64,000 bases of DNA, from positions 329,823-393,822 of the forward strand of contig NZ_SJPV01000007.1 in NCBI RefSeq assembly GCF_007860135.1, given 5' to 3'. A program made the position numbers and the translations under genes. This DNA is from Novipirellula artificiosorum (GTDB lineage: Bacteria > Planctomycetota > Planctomycetia > Pirellulales > Pirellulaceae). Of the stretch, positions 34,323 through 43,507 are shown piece after piece. The notes beneath the pieces were generated by a model that saw only the letters and a program-made list of their open reading frames with translations, was not told where the DNA came from and ran no database searches. Positions within the stretch are counted from its first letter, which is position 1, and every line of letters starts with the position of its first letter.

Positions 34323-36695
34323 ATGTTCGTCGCCCCCCTCCAACGCATTGCCTCGATTCCAGTGGCCATGGCGCTATCCCTTCCCCGCTCCTTGTCGCTT
34401 CCGTTGCTGGCGGTAGTGTGGTTTTGTGCGCATCTGAGTCCTGTGACGGTCGCGGACGAGGCCGATTTGGCACTCGGAGAGAGTCTCTATTCCCAGGGCT
34501 GTGCATCGTGTCACGGCCAGCAGGGTGAGGGGGTAGAGAGTGAGTACGCAGCGGAATTGGTAGGCGATTTCTCGGTGGGGCAATTAGCGGAGGTGATCGC
34601 GGAAACGATGCCAGAGGAAGATCCCGATGCGTGTGTTGGCGAGGATGCCGAGGCCGTTGCGGCCTACATCCACCATGCGTTTTATAGCGAGGCCGCGCGA
34701 CTGAGGAATCGGCCCGCCAAGCGGGCGTTTGCACGATTGACTGGCGAACAACTTCGCCAGAGTCTCGCGGATCTTTACGCCCACTTTGCTGGCAACAGTT
34801 GGATGCATCAAGAGCAGGGGGTCGAGGGGATCTACTTTGACGGCGCCCGTTGGAAGGAAGAGAATAAGAAGATCACGCGAGTCGATCCGGTCATCGATTT
34901 TGATTTTGGACGCGAAGGGCCTGGTGAGGGCATCCAGCCCGAAGAGTTCTACATTTACTGGTCTGGCACGCTGAAGGCGGATCGATCGGGCGAGTACGAG
35001 ATCATCCTTCATAGCACGTGTTCGTGTACCTTGGATTTTGGCGACAGCGAACGAACGCTGATCGACAATCACGTGCAGTCCGAGGGACGCACGGAGTTCC
35101 GTAGGCGCATTCGCTTGATCGCCGGACGTGGCTATCCCTTTGACCTTTCGTTTATTCAACGGAAACGCAAAACCGAGCAACCACCGGCGTCCGTTTCGCT
35201 TTGCTGGGTGCCTCCGGGAGGCAGCGAAGAGGTGATTCCTTCACGCAATTTGCTTTCGACCAGCTTTCCTGCTGCGTTCGCGGTTCAAACGAAGTTGCCG
35301 CCGGACGACAGCAGTTATGGTTACGAACGGGGCACGGGAGTGAGCCGGATTTGGGATGATGCAGTGACACAGGCTGCCGTCGAATTCTCGCAATTTGCAT
35401 CGAGCGAGTTGTGGCCGCGTTATCGCAAGAAGCATAAAAACGATTCCGATGAGAATCGCGGACAGCTTCGGTCTTTTTTAACCGAGATGGTCGAGACCGC
35501 ATTTCGCGGCCCGTTAGACTCAGAGACGAAACAGGTCTATATCGATAAACAAGTCGATGCGACCGAGGATGATGCGGAAGCGATTCGGCGGGTTTGCCTG
35601 TTGTCGCTCAAGTCGCCGCGATTCTTGTATCCGACGCTCGACTCGAATCGGTCGAAGTCGCAGCAGGTTGCCAATCGGTTGGCTTTGACCCTTTACGACT
35701 CTTTGCCCGTGGACGATTGGTTGCTGAAAAAGATTGATAAGAACGAACTACAAAATGAACAACAGGTAACCGCGGCAGCATGGAGCATGGTCGATGATTA
35801 TCGTACCCGCGGCAAAGTTCGAGCGTTCTTGTACCACTGGTTCCACGTCGCCAGCATCGACGAAATTACCAAAGACAATGACCAGCACTCTGGATTTGAT
35901 CAACGCTTGGTGGCCGACTTAAGAGCGTCCTTCGATGCGTTTGTCGACGAAGTGGTCTGGAGTGAAGCCAGTGATTTCCGACAGTTCTTTGAGGCCGATT
36001 GGGCCTACACCACCGATCGCATGGCAGCGTTTTATGGTGACGCTTGGAAGCCAGCCGAATCCGCTGGCGCGCCGCTGCGGCGAAGTGTCAGCGATGCGGA
36101 CATGCACCTCGGCGTGCTGAACCATCCGCTGCTAATGAGCGGGTTGGCCTACTTCAAAACGACTTCGCCTATCCATCGCGGCGTTTTTCTGAATCGTTAC
36201 ATCTTAGGTCGGACCTTGCGGCCTCCCAATGCTGCGTTCGCTCCGCTGAATCCCGATTTACACCCTAATCTGACTACGCGTGAACGCGTCACGCTGCAAA
36301 CCGAAGATGTGAATTGTCAAGTTTGCCACGTACGAATCAATGCGCTCGGTTTCGCCCTTGAAAACTTTGATGCCGTGGGGCGATGGCGAGCTGAGGAGAA
36401 CGGGCGAGCGATCGACGCAAGTGGCAGTTACGTGACTCGCGAGAGCGAAACCGTCAATTTCGAGGGAGCCGCGGACTTGGCGAACTACTTGGCGGATAGT
36501 GCGGATTGTCACCGTGCGTTTGTGGAAGCCGCGTTTGAGTATTTTACGAAACAACCGGTGTCCGCTTACGGAGCCGAAACATTGGACCACCTGACCGATC
36601 AATTTCACCGCAGCGGGTTCAAGGTCCGCGATTTGCTTGTTCAAATTGCAGCCACCGCAGCCTCGGAACCCCTGATGGCCACCGAAGAAACCTAG
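34323..36695 (+). CDS. Planctomycete cytochrome c / PA14 / DUF1592-DUF1588 protein
   Basis: About 790 residues. A signal peptide (LPLLAVVWFCAHLSPVTVA) precedes a class I cytochrome c domain with the heme motif CASCH. Then comes a DUF1587-like helix bundle, a PA14 beta domain (EEFYIYWSGTLKADRSGEYE), and DUF1592, DUF1588 and DUF1585 modules. A late CQVCH in the DUF1588 region is a further heme-type motif. Such proteins are expanded in planctomycetes and always sit beside a DUF1552 protein, as here (92 bases downstream). The pair is probably an exported redox or surface-polymer processing system, but no activity is established. Confidence 0.9.
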   Translation: MFVAPLQRIASIPVAMALSLPRSLSLPLLAVVWFCAHLSPVTVADEADLALGESLYSQGCASCHGQQGEGVESEYAAELVGDFSVGQLAEVIAETMPEEDPDACVGEDAEAVAAYIHHAFYSEAARLRNRPAKRAFARLTGEQLRQSLADLYAHFAGNSWMHQEQGVEGIYFDGARWKEENKKITRVDPVIDFDFGREGPGEGIQPEEFYIYWSGTLKADRSGEYEIILHSTCSCTLDFGDSERTLIDNHVQSEGRTEFRRRIRLIAGRGYPFDLSFIQRKRKTEQPPASVSLCWVPPGGSEEVIPSRNLLSTSFPAAFAVQTKLPPDDSSYGYERGTGVSRIWDDAVTQAAVEFSQFASSELWPRYRKKHKNDSDENRGQLRSFLTEMVETAFRGPLDSETKQVYIDKQVDATEDDAEAIRRVCLLSLKSPRFLYPTLDSNRSKSQQVANRLALTLYDSLPVDDWLLKKIDKNELQNEQQVTAAAWSMVDDYRTRGKVRAFLYHWFHVASIDEITKDNDQHSGFDQRLVADLRASFDAFVDEVVWSEASDFRQFFEADWAYTTDRMAAFYGDAWKPAESAGAPLRRSVSDADMHLGVLNHPLLMSGLAYFKTTSPIHRGVFLNRYILGRTLRPPNAAFAPLNPDLHPNLTTRERVTLQTEDVNCQVCHVRINALGFALENFDAVGRWRAEENGRAIDASGSYVTRESETVNFEGAADLANYLADSADCHRAFVEAAFEYFTKQPVSAYGAETLDHLTDQFHRSGFKVRDLLVQIAATAASEPLMATEET

Positions 36696-36786
36696 AGGGC
36701 GAGTTGACTTAAACTTTAGGGCAACCGATTCCATCCCCTGTCGAACGCAGACCCGTTTTTTTAAACAAGCACCTGGAAGCACGACG

Positions 36787-38139
36787 ATGAATACTCTCCG
36801 ATCTCGCCGCGAATTTCTGAAGAAGTTGGGCGTTAGCTATGCAGCGGCGCATTTCTTGTTTGGCTTGCCGAGCTTGGGTTGGGCTGCGTCGCAATCGCGA
36901 AGAAAGCGGCTCGTTTTTCTGTTTAGCCCTAACGGTGTGATTCCCAAGCATTTTTGGCCGGAGAAGGAGGGACGCGACTACGACATCAAGCGAATCTTGG
37001 AACCGCTTGCTGGTTTCAAAGATCAAATGATGACGCTGCACGGCGTGTGTAACAAGATCCAAGGCGATGGCGATGGTCACATGCGAGGTATCGGTTGTTT
37101 GTTGACCGGCGTGGAACTGTTTCCCGGTGACATCCAAGGCGGCAGCGATACTCCCGCAGGGTGGTCGCAGGGAATCTCGATCGATCAACACATTAAGAAC
37201 AAGTTGCAGGCGGATCCAAGCACCCAAACGCGGTTTGGGTCGCTTGAATTTGGTGTGATGGTTCCGGACCGTGCCGATACATGGACGCGAATGTCCTATG
37301 CCGGTCCGAATCAGCCTATGGCGCCGATCAGCGACCCTTACCAGATGTTCGACAAGCTCTACGGCCAAGCCAAGAACCGCGCACTGTTGGCCAGCGTGTT
37401 GGATGATTTGAAGGACGACTTCCGTCGCGTCGAGAGTTTGATCAGCACCGAAGATCGGCGAATCCTTGAGGAGCATGTCGAAATGGTCCGCGCCGTGGAG
37501 AAGGACCTGAAGACGGAGCTCGCTCAGTCACCGAGTGCGGACGGCGATTCGGTTAGCAGCGATCTTGGGCATGCCGTTCCCGAATTGCCGCCCAATGTGG
37601 AAACCGAAAACGACAACATGCCGCAGATTGCCAAAATGCAAATCGAGTTGTTGGTCAACAGTTTTGCCGCCGACTTCGCTCGCGTCGCGACCTATCAAAT
37701 CACCAACAGCGTTGGGAATGCCAGAATGCGTTGGTTGGAGATTGACGAAGGCCACCACGGCTTGTCCCACGAACCCGACAGCAATGAGGCGGCCTATGAA
37801 AAGTTAATCAAGATCAACACTTGGTATGCCGAGCAGGTGGCTCATTTGGCACGGCGTTTGTCGGAAGTTCCCGAGCCCGACGGAAGCGGATCGCTGTTAG
37901 ACAATACCACGATCGTTTGGACCAATGAGTTGGGTAAAGGCAACTCGCACACACGCGACAATATCCCCTTTGTGATGGTCGGCGGTGGGCTCGGTTGGGA
38001 TACCGGCCGATCGATGAAGTATAACCGAGTCGCGCACAATCGTTTGCTAATGAGTCTGACCGAATCGATGGGATTCCCCGAAGAGAGTTTCGGCAACCCC
38101 GACTACTGCGGCGACGGGCCATTGACCGGGCTGGTCTAG
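36787..38139 (+). CDS. DUF1552 family exported protein
   Basis: A 450-residue protein. It starts with a Tat-like signal (SRREFLKKLGVSYAAAHFLF), here with RR rather than the full SRRxFLK consensus beyond it. The DUF1552 body includes KRLVFLFSPNGVIPKHFWP and LDNTTIVWTNELGKGNSHTR, which recall sulfatase-like, alkaline-phosphatase-fold enzymes. The end, GNPDYCGDGPLTGL, is conserved in this family. Tat export would suit a cofactor-containing partner of the upstream cytochrome c protein. The two genes form an operon of the planctomycete type. Confidence 0.92.
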   Translation: MNTLRSRREFLKKLGVSYAAAHFLFGLPSLGWAASQSRRKRLVFLFSPNGVIPKHFWPEKEGRDYDIKRILEPLAGFKDQMMTLHGVCNKIQGDGDGHMRGIGCLLTGVELFPGDIQGGSDTPAGWSQGISIDQHIKNKLQADPSTQTRFGSLEFGVMVPDRADTWTRMSYAGPNQPMAPISDPYQMFDKLYGQAKNRALLASVLDDLKDDFRRVESLISTEDRRILEEHVEMVRAVEKDLKTELAQSPSADGDSVSSDLGHAVPELPPNVETENDNMPQIAKMQIELLVNSFAADFARVATYQITNSVGNARMRWLEIDEGHHGLSHEPDSNEAAYEKLIKINTWYAEQVAHLARRLSEVPEPDGSGSLLDNTTIVWTNELGKGNSHTRDNIPFVMVGGGLGWDTGRSMKYNRVAHNRLLMSLTESMGFPEESFGNPDYCGDGPLTGLV

Positions 38140-38284
38140 GCCGATTGCCCCCTCGCTTCGCGATTCCGCACTCAATCTCCCCGTTCTGACCACGGCCTGG
38201 CGTTCGTGACGAGTGCAAATGCGTCAGAACTAAAATCAACATCGCAAGTGGTCGTCATCAGTGGCGACAACCGCCTTGGACGTT

Positions 38285-39328
38285 TCACTCTCGGAGTAGT
38301 TTGCGGATGAGTTCGGTGTTGTTGTGGTTGCCTACCGAGCGGTCACCTGCCGCAATGAAGTACCTCGCTCCCTGCTCCTCAATCGCCTTGTCGACGATGG
38401 TTACGATTCCCTGTTCGTAGTCCACTTCGTAGCCTACCCCCTCGTCGAGAAGACGGTCGCCGAGGATTACTTTGATCGAACCTCTTGTTAGCTCCGAGTG
38501 CAACAAGAATCGGCCTGGCGCTGTCGGCACACCGCTCACGAACACCCAAGAGTCGTCTTCGAGCGCGGGTGCCCGTAGAAAGCGGATCTTAGCAAGGGCT
38601 TCGTCATAGACGAATTCTTTTCCGCGCTTAAACCAATCGAGCTTACCTTTCAAGGAGTGTCGGCCGAGCCCGACGTTGATCGAGTCGGATTGCATCGTCT
38701 GCATCAAGGTCCAGACTCTCGGGTCGTCCGTACGGCTTGCGTTTGTCCCGACGGTTTTCCCGATGTCTGCTTGTTCGGACAACTTCGGGGGATTCCCGAG
38801 GAACTTCCGGACGAGGTCCTGATCAGGGTGATTCCCAATCGAGCCGCGCGTGGACGCTTCGTCGCCTTGGCCTGGCGTCTCCACTGGCGTGTTTGCAACC
38901 TCGACGGCTTGCGCTCGACTGAGTTGTGCGATGCCGAGGACTGAACCGAAAACTGCTGATGGAATCAAGCTCAGCACGAGTGTGGGGAAGCGGGTCCCAT
39001 GATGCTTGGTCTTTTTGTCTAGAATCATCGTAAGTCTCCTCGGGAGTTCTGATGGACGTGACATTGAGAGCGCCGGGTCCATCCGAGTTGGTGCTGTCTT
39101 GGCGGCCCGCACCATCTGGCACAAACAGCTTGCGTAATCAGACGGTTTGCAACCATTCGCCATTACGGCTGCGTCGCAGGCGGTCTCTGCTTCGATGCGA
39201 AGACGGTGGGCCGCCCACCACGACAGCGGATTGAACCAATGGGCTGCCGTCGCCTTACCGGTGGCGTAGATCACATCCATGATCTGTCTCTCGCGGCGGG
39301 ATAGTTCTTGTTCTTGATTCGGGGGTAT
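38285..39328 (-). pseudogene. BlaI::M56 fusion remnant with lost start codon
   Basis: On the minus strand, AAGGAG is followed five bases later by ATA (39328) where an ATG would be expected. From there the frame reads PPNQEQELSRRERQIMDVIY plus ATGKATA, the first DNA-binding segment of BlaI/CopY repressors. It runs directly into AHWFNPLSWWAAHRLRIEAE, the segment just after the HExxH helix of M56 (BlaR1-type) peptidases. The repressor's C-terminus and the protease's N-terminus with its zinc site are gone. A membrane helix and a C-terminal periplasmic domain (VILGDRLLDEGVGYEVDY) remain. The ATG at 39280 could still express 331 residues. It is a deletion fusion of a formerly adjacent blaI-blaR1 pair. 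Confidence 0.75.
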
Positions 39329-39795
39329 GTGAGCTCCTTGCGATGACAGGGATCATGAAAACCGATGGATTGCCTGTTAATAATTAAACAGGAGGTGCCT
39401 CGCAGGGCAAGGTCATTGAGTTAAAAAGTTAACACAATGGGTGGCCGGATATTGAAGCGGGGAGGAAGCGAGCGATTCTCTAAGCCGTGTTCGCATGGAC
39501 GCATTACCGTCTGGATCGAAGGACGCAGCATTTCCGACACTTCTCGGTGGACGGCCCCCTTGGAAACCGGGGCGGCCTGTCCCGGCGTTGAGACACCGAC
39601 CTCTCGCAAAGGAGAGGTAACTGTACGGTAACTCCTCGAAACAGAACGACTTGAAAACTGCACGATCTTAAGAAAAGCGGGGGAGAAGGGAGTCAGAGAG
39701 GAAGGGTGCTGATACCAATGCCTTTGGAAGAGGTCGGCGGCTAACACATCGCGTCCACTCGTGCTTCATCACGCTTCGCTTGAGGATGAGCGAGT
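39329..39795. other. Intergenic region with hairpins, no supported gene
   Basis: No frame here looks coding; the 108-codon minus frame at 39421-39747 has a composition unlike its neighbours and no start signal. Two stem-loops are visible: ACCTCTC/GAGAGGT with a 6-base loop at 39599-39618, and a GGCC...GGCC stem around 39553-39577. The purine-rich block 39670-39740 is also unlike the flanking genes. The region may be decayed DNA left by the same event that deleted part of the blaI-blaR1 pair. Confidence 0.45.
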
Positions 39796-40740
39796 TCAAC
39801 CAAGCGAAATCGATACGGTTTCTTGGTTGCGTCTTGGTGGTGGTGGTTCGAGTGACTCTGAGAAGAGGTCACTCAAGTGTTCGGCCGTGGTCTTCCATCC
39901 AATCACCGTAATTCCAAATCTCGATGCGGCTTTGGGAGCGGGTTTTTCCGAGAAAGAGTCAAACACCGATTCAACCAAAACGGGGCCGCCCCCCATATCG
40001 ATGACTCCTTTGAGACGCAGTAGCTTCTCTTGAGCTTGTCCGATCGCAGCCAACAAGCGATCTCGATCGAACCTACGACCGACAATCGAACAGCTGGCCA
40101 GTTCTTGGGGAGCTGACGTGGTCGGTGCCGCATTGCAGGTTTGGTGAGTGAGGCCTTCGACGAAGGACCAGTTGACGGCAGCCTGGCTGACGCGGATTTG
40201 CTGAGCCCGCGGATTCATCTCCTTCAAAATCTTGGCCAAACGGTTCAGATGATCGTCCGAGACCAAGTCCGTTTTGTTGAGGATGATCGCGTCCGCCGAC
40301 ACCACCTGAGCCGTTGCGGCTTTTAGATAGGGCAAGATTTTGGTGAAGTGAACGGCATCCACCACGCACGCATTGGCTCGCACTTGAAATCGATTCTCGC
40401 CCGCCGCAGCGTCAAGCCATCGATAAAGATCACTGGTCTGTGCGACTCCCGTGGCTTCGGCGATCACCAGGTCCGGTTGAATCACGTTGGCAATCGTCTT
40501 CAACGTCTTGTCGAAATCTCCCTGAATGCAGGCGCAAAACAGGCTGCCGCGGTTCAGTTCAAAGACGCCGTCATTGGGATTCGCGAGCAGTTGCCCATCG
40601 ACCCCCAGACTACCGAATTCGTTGATGATCAGTGCAGCACGTTTCGACTGAAGCTCTGGTTGTGACAACAAATGATTCAACAGCGTCGTCTTGCCGGATC
40701 CGAGGTATCCGGTCAACAGATAAACAGGGATGGTGTTCAT
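39796..40740 (-). CDS. CobW/P47K family G3E GTPase
   Basis: A 314-residue G3E GTPase. Walker A GYLGSGKT is at 11-18, DLVIAEATGVAQ stands for the Walker B/ExxG segment, and NKTD is the base-recognition motif. The usual metal-binding CxCC is reduced to FCACIQG (C-A-C). The C-terminal CobW_C domain (GGPVLVESVFDSFSEKPAPK) is short. These proteins are metallochaperones for zinc, nickel or cobalt enzymes, or help with corrinoids. The start codon overlaps the stop of the URO-D/thioredoxin gene as ATGA, so it is probably made together with that enzyme and serves it. Confidence 0.9.
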   Translation of the reverse strand: MNTIPVYLLTGYLGSGKTTLLNHLLSQPELQSKRAALIINEFGSLGVDGQLLANPNDGVFELNRGSLFCACIQGDFDKTLKTIANVIQPDLVIAEATGVAQTSDLYRWLDAAAGENRFQVRANACVVDAVHFTKILPYLKAATAQVVSADAIILNKTDLVSDDHLNRLAKILKEMNPRAQQIRVSQAAVNWSFVEGLTHQTCNAAPTTSAPQELASCSIVGRRFDRDRLLAAIGQAQEKLLRLKGVIDMGGGPVLVESVFDSFSEKPAPKAASRFGITVIGWKTTAEHLSDLFSESLEPPPPRRNQETVSISLG

Positions 40741-42383
40741 GCTAACGTCTTGATCCATTCCTTAATGATGGCGGTTGGCGGAAGGCTTTGTGTCGATTGG
40801 ACACGGTATTTGGCAGTCACGACGGCGGGTGTCTGAGACATCGGGATACCGAAACGGCGAATCTCGAATGGATCGGTCACGACCGAGACGGTCACGTCCG
40901 ACCCCAGTTCGGTAATCGCTCGTTCGACACCCTGCCGAGTCTCCTCGCATGCTTCCTCGGACTCTCCCAACACGAATACCGACGCGTGTTGCTCGCGAAT
41001 GCGGTCTCGCATCTTCTGGTTGATCCGCTTCTGGATCGCTGCGATCAACTCATCACGAGGTGGGATTTGCGAGACAAACGTGATTTGGCCGTCAATGCAA
41101 ATCGTTGGAACATTTTTGACCATCAAGCTGGTCATGAAGACAATCTCTTCGCGATACTTGATCTTGTGTTCTCGCCACTGCACGATGCCTTCAAACTCAG
41201 GCGTGATCCGTTGGACCGCTTCGACCATGTACTGGCACGGTGCACAAGCTTCGGAATCGAGAGTGATGATGTCGACGATCACCTTCTCCGTCCTGCCGTA
41301 CTCGGACATATCCAAAACGTCGTCGAGCGTTCGGGTTTCGGCCAGCGCCGCAACGGTTTCTTGACGGTAAGGATCATGGATCAGTTTACCGATCGCTTCC
41401 AGGTTCTCCGACGGCGTGTCGTAGGCGATGTCGCATCCAGGGGCGAGGACAAAACCAGTCTGTTCGCCGAGTCTTAGACATTCCATTGCGTTCTTTTCGG
41501 CGTCTTCGGGTTTTCCTAGCAACAGCACCGTGGTCAATTGCAAGTTCCCACCAAAGCTGAGTCCGTGTTGACGACACACATCGCGGACGAAATCTAGTGG
41601 AATGTTCTCATCCACACAAAGGTTGTGTGCCCCCGTTTTGCACATCGATTCGACGTTCTGCTGTGCATGGCCGCAGACGAAGAACGATCCCAGAGCATTC
41701 TTTTCGCGAATCTTGTCAAACAGGGGTTTGGTGTAGGGTGTGACAAATTCGGCGAATTGATCGGGCCCAATTTGGCTGGTCATGGGGTCGACCACCGCAA
41801 TCACGTCACAACCGGCTTCGAGGTAGTACTGCGACATGGCTAGGCCAACTTCGCTACAGAAATTCAGCAGTTCTTCCACGAACTCGGGAGCATCGAACAT
41901 CTTCATGAAGATATCGGTGCCCAGTAGGTGCAGCGCCAGCGTGAACGGTCCGGTCACCAACCCGTAAAGGGCAAGATCAGGATGCTCCGCACGCAATCGA
42001 CGCGTGACGTCAAGCACAAGCGGTATGCGGCCGAGGTCGGGCCCAGGAACGGACAAATCGGCCAGCGACTTTCCATCCGCGAGTGGATGAGAACGGACCG
42101 AGGGTGGCGTGTCGGCAGACCACTTCAAATCGCAACCCAGTGTTTCCGCTTCGATTTGCAGGTCAAAGGCAACGGGAATTCCATCGGGCTGATAACGCTC
42201 GATCGCGGTCGACAACCCGCGATGCATCAAATCCACCGACTTCAAATAGTCCTCGGCTGAGATGCCTAGTAACGCCGCGGCATGACAACCGACAAAGGGA
42301 ACCCACGGAGCACGTTGGGTTGCTTCGCCGAGGAATGCAGAGCGAATCAGCGAGATACCTTGCCCATCGTTCTTGGTGGCCAT
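40737..42383 (-). CDS. URO-D/MtaA-type methyltransferase fused to two thioredoxin folds
   Basis: A 548-residue fusion. Residues 1-345 are a URO-D fold of the MtaA/CmuA corrinoid methyltransferase branch rather than heme HemE: they include YGLVTGPFTLALHLLG, FFVCGHAQQNVESMC and FVLAPGCDIAYDTPSENLEA. The His of the MtaA HxCG zinc motif is Phe here (FxCG), with a His two residues later. Residues 365-455 are a thioredoxin fold with CAPC (380-383) and a cis-Pro in KNVPTICIDG. Residues 460-548 are a second thioredoxin-like fold with a degenerate site (EACEET). It is coupled to the CobW gene. It may use the thioredoxin as methyl acceptor or reductant (inference). Confidence 0.85.
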   Translation of the reverse strand: MATKNDGQGISLIRSAFLGEATQRAPWVPFVGCHAAALLGISAEDYLKSVDLMHRGLSTAIERYQPDGIPVAFDLQIEAETLGCDLKWSADTPPSVRSHPLADGKSLADLSVPGPDLGRIPLVLDVTRRLRAEHPDLALYGLVTGPFTLALHLLGTDIFMKMFDAPEFVEELLNFCSEVGLAMSQYYLEAGCDVIAVVDPMTSQIGPDQFAEFVTPYTKPLFDKIREKNALGSFFVCGHAQQNVESMCKTGAHNLCVDENIPLDFVRDVCRQHGLSFGGNLQLTTVLLLGKPEDAEKNAMECLRLGEQTGFVLAPGCDIAYDTPSENLEAIGKLIHDPYRQETVAALAETRTLDDVLDMSEYGRTEKVIVDIITLDSEACAPCQYMVEAVQRITPEFEGIVQWREHKIKYREEIVFMTSLMVKNVPTICIDGQITFVSQIPPRDELIAAIQKRINQKMRDRIREQHASVFVLGESEEACEETRQGVERAITELGSDVTVSVVTDPFEIRRFGIPMSQTPAVVTAKYRVQSTQSLPPTAIIKEWIKTLA

Positions 42384-42429
42384 CGCGTTCGGATTCTCCT
42401 AAAAAAAGAACATCTATCGTCGAGTTGCA

Positions 42430-43488
42430 TCAGGAACCAACGTACCGATCGTACAGTGATCTCGCTAGGCTTGGCTGATCGGTTCCTTCAATCACCGCAC
42501 GGCCGTCAGCAAATAAAGTCAAGCGGATTTCGGAGGCCGATGAATCGGCTGCGGTATTTAGTCGCACGAAGAACCGGTTGACTCGCACCTCACCCTCCGA
42601 CTGCCACCGTTGGGCAACTTGCTTTAGCGGAACGACGGATTTGGACGCAGGCGTGATTTGAACGGCCCGGCGTCCGCACAAGACCACCGTGGAACCCGCT
42701 GTTGAAGTGGCCCCATTCAAGAAGTCGAACTGTCGCTCCCCACACGCTCGGCAATCTTGGCTCAGCTCCGGTGCAATGGAAAGCTCCCTGAATCGGTTCT
42801 GCCAAAAATCGATGGACCAGACTTTCTCGTGAACGGCATCCCGATTGCCGGACAACCACTTCAACGCCTCCATGGCTTGTAAGCTGGCGATCGCGTGGGT
42901 CGCCGCTCCGATCACGCCAGCGGTGTCACACGTAGCCACCGATGCTGCGGCGGGCGGGTTGGGCACGAGGCAGCGGAAACAGGGCGAGCCATCGCCGCGG
43001 AACAACCGAACTTGGCCTCCCGCACCGACACAGCCGCCGTGGACCCAGGCGGTTTGCGTCTGGAGCGACCAATCATTCAGAAGGAATCGGATCGCGAAAT
43101 TATCGGCTGCATCGATGACCAAATCCGATCCTTTCAACACTGGGTCGATGTTGTCGGCCGTCAAATCGACCACCACCGGTTCGATTTCGATCGAACCGTT
43201 GATGCTCGTCAATCGTTCGGCGGCGGCTTCCGCTTTGGCGATTCCATGGAGCGCGTCGGCTTCGTCGAACAGTGATTGACGTTGCAGATTGGTCCATTCC
43301 ACAATGTCGCGGTCCACCAATCGCAAACGCCCCACGCCTGCCCTCGCCAATATTTCGCTCGCGACGGTGCCGAGGGCGCCGCACCCGAGTACCGCTACCG
43401 AGGATTCGCCGATACGCTGTTGGCCCGCTTGGCCAATTGGTGCGAATTGGATTTGTCGGGCGTAACGACGTTCTTTGGAATCTTCCAT
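42430..43488 (-). CDS. ThiF/MoeB/HesA-family E1-like adenylyltransferase
   Basis: A 352-residue E1-like enzyme. It has the nucleotide-binding GCGALGTVASEILARAGVGR, VDRDIVEWTNLQRQ, zinc-binding cysteine pairs CFRC and CRAC, and the conserved Cys in VATCDTAGVIGAATH. It adenylates the C-terminal Gly of a ubiquitin-like carrier (ThiS or MoaD) for sulfur transfer. The C-terminal 90 residues hold a domain not typical of MoeB (TVVLCGRRAVQITPASKSVV), with no rhodanese active-site Cys. The ATG at 43488 is preferred to the TTG at 43500. It is divergent from epmA across only 19 bases. Confidence 0.9.
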   Translation of the reverse strand: MEDSKERRYARQIQFAPIGQAGQQRIGESSVAVLGCGALGTVASEILARAGVGRLRLVDRDIVEWTNLQRQSLFDEADALHGIAKAEAAAERLTSINGSIEIEPVVVDLTADNIDPVLKGSDLVIDAADNFAIRFLLNDWSLQTQTAWVHGGCVGAGGQVRLFRGDGSPCFRCLVPNPPAAASVATCDTAGVIGAATHAIASLQAMEALKWLSGNRDAVHEKVWSIDFWQNRFRELSIAPELSQDCRACGERQFDFLNGATSTAGSTVVLCGRRAVQITPASKSVVPLKQVAQRWQSEGEVRVNRFFVRLNTAADSSASEIRLTLFADGRAVIEGTDQPSLARSLYDRYVGS

Positions 43489-43507
43489 TAATCTTCTCAA
43501 TTGACCT

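Noticed and set aside
38285..39280. A complete M56 peptidase
   Set aside because: The HExxH helix and the N-terminal membrane helices that define the family are absent, and the upstream frame is BlaI-like.
39421..39747. A 108-codon minus-strand frame in the gap after the BlaI::M56 remnant
   Set aside because: It has no ribosome binding site, its composition is irregular, and it runs through two hairpins; I treat the region as non-coding.
40737..42383. HemE, the heme-pathway uroporphyrinogen decarboxylase
   Set aside because: The sequence lacks the HemE N-terminal PVWxMRQAGR signature and carries MtaA-like motifs plus thioredoxin folds.
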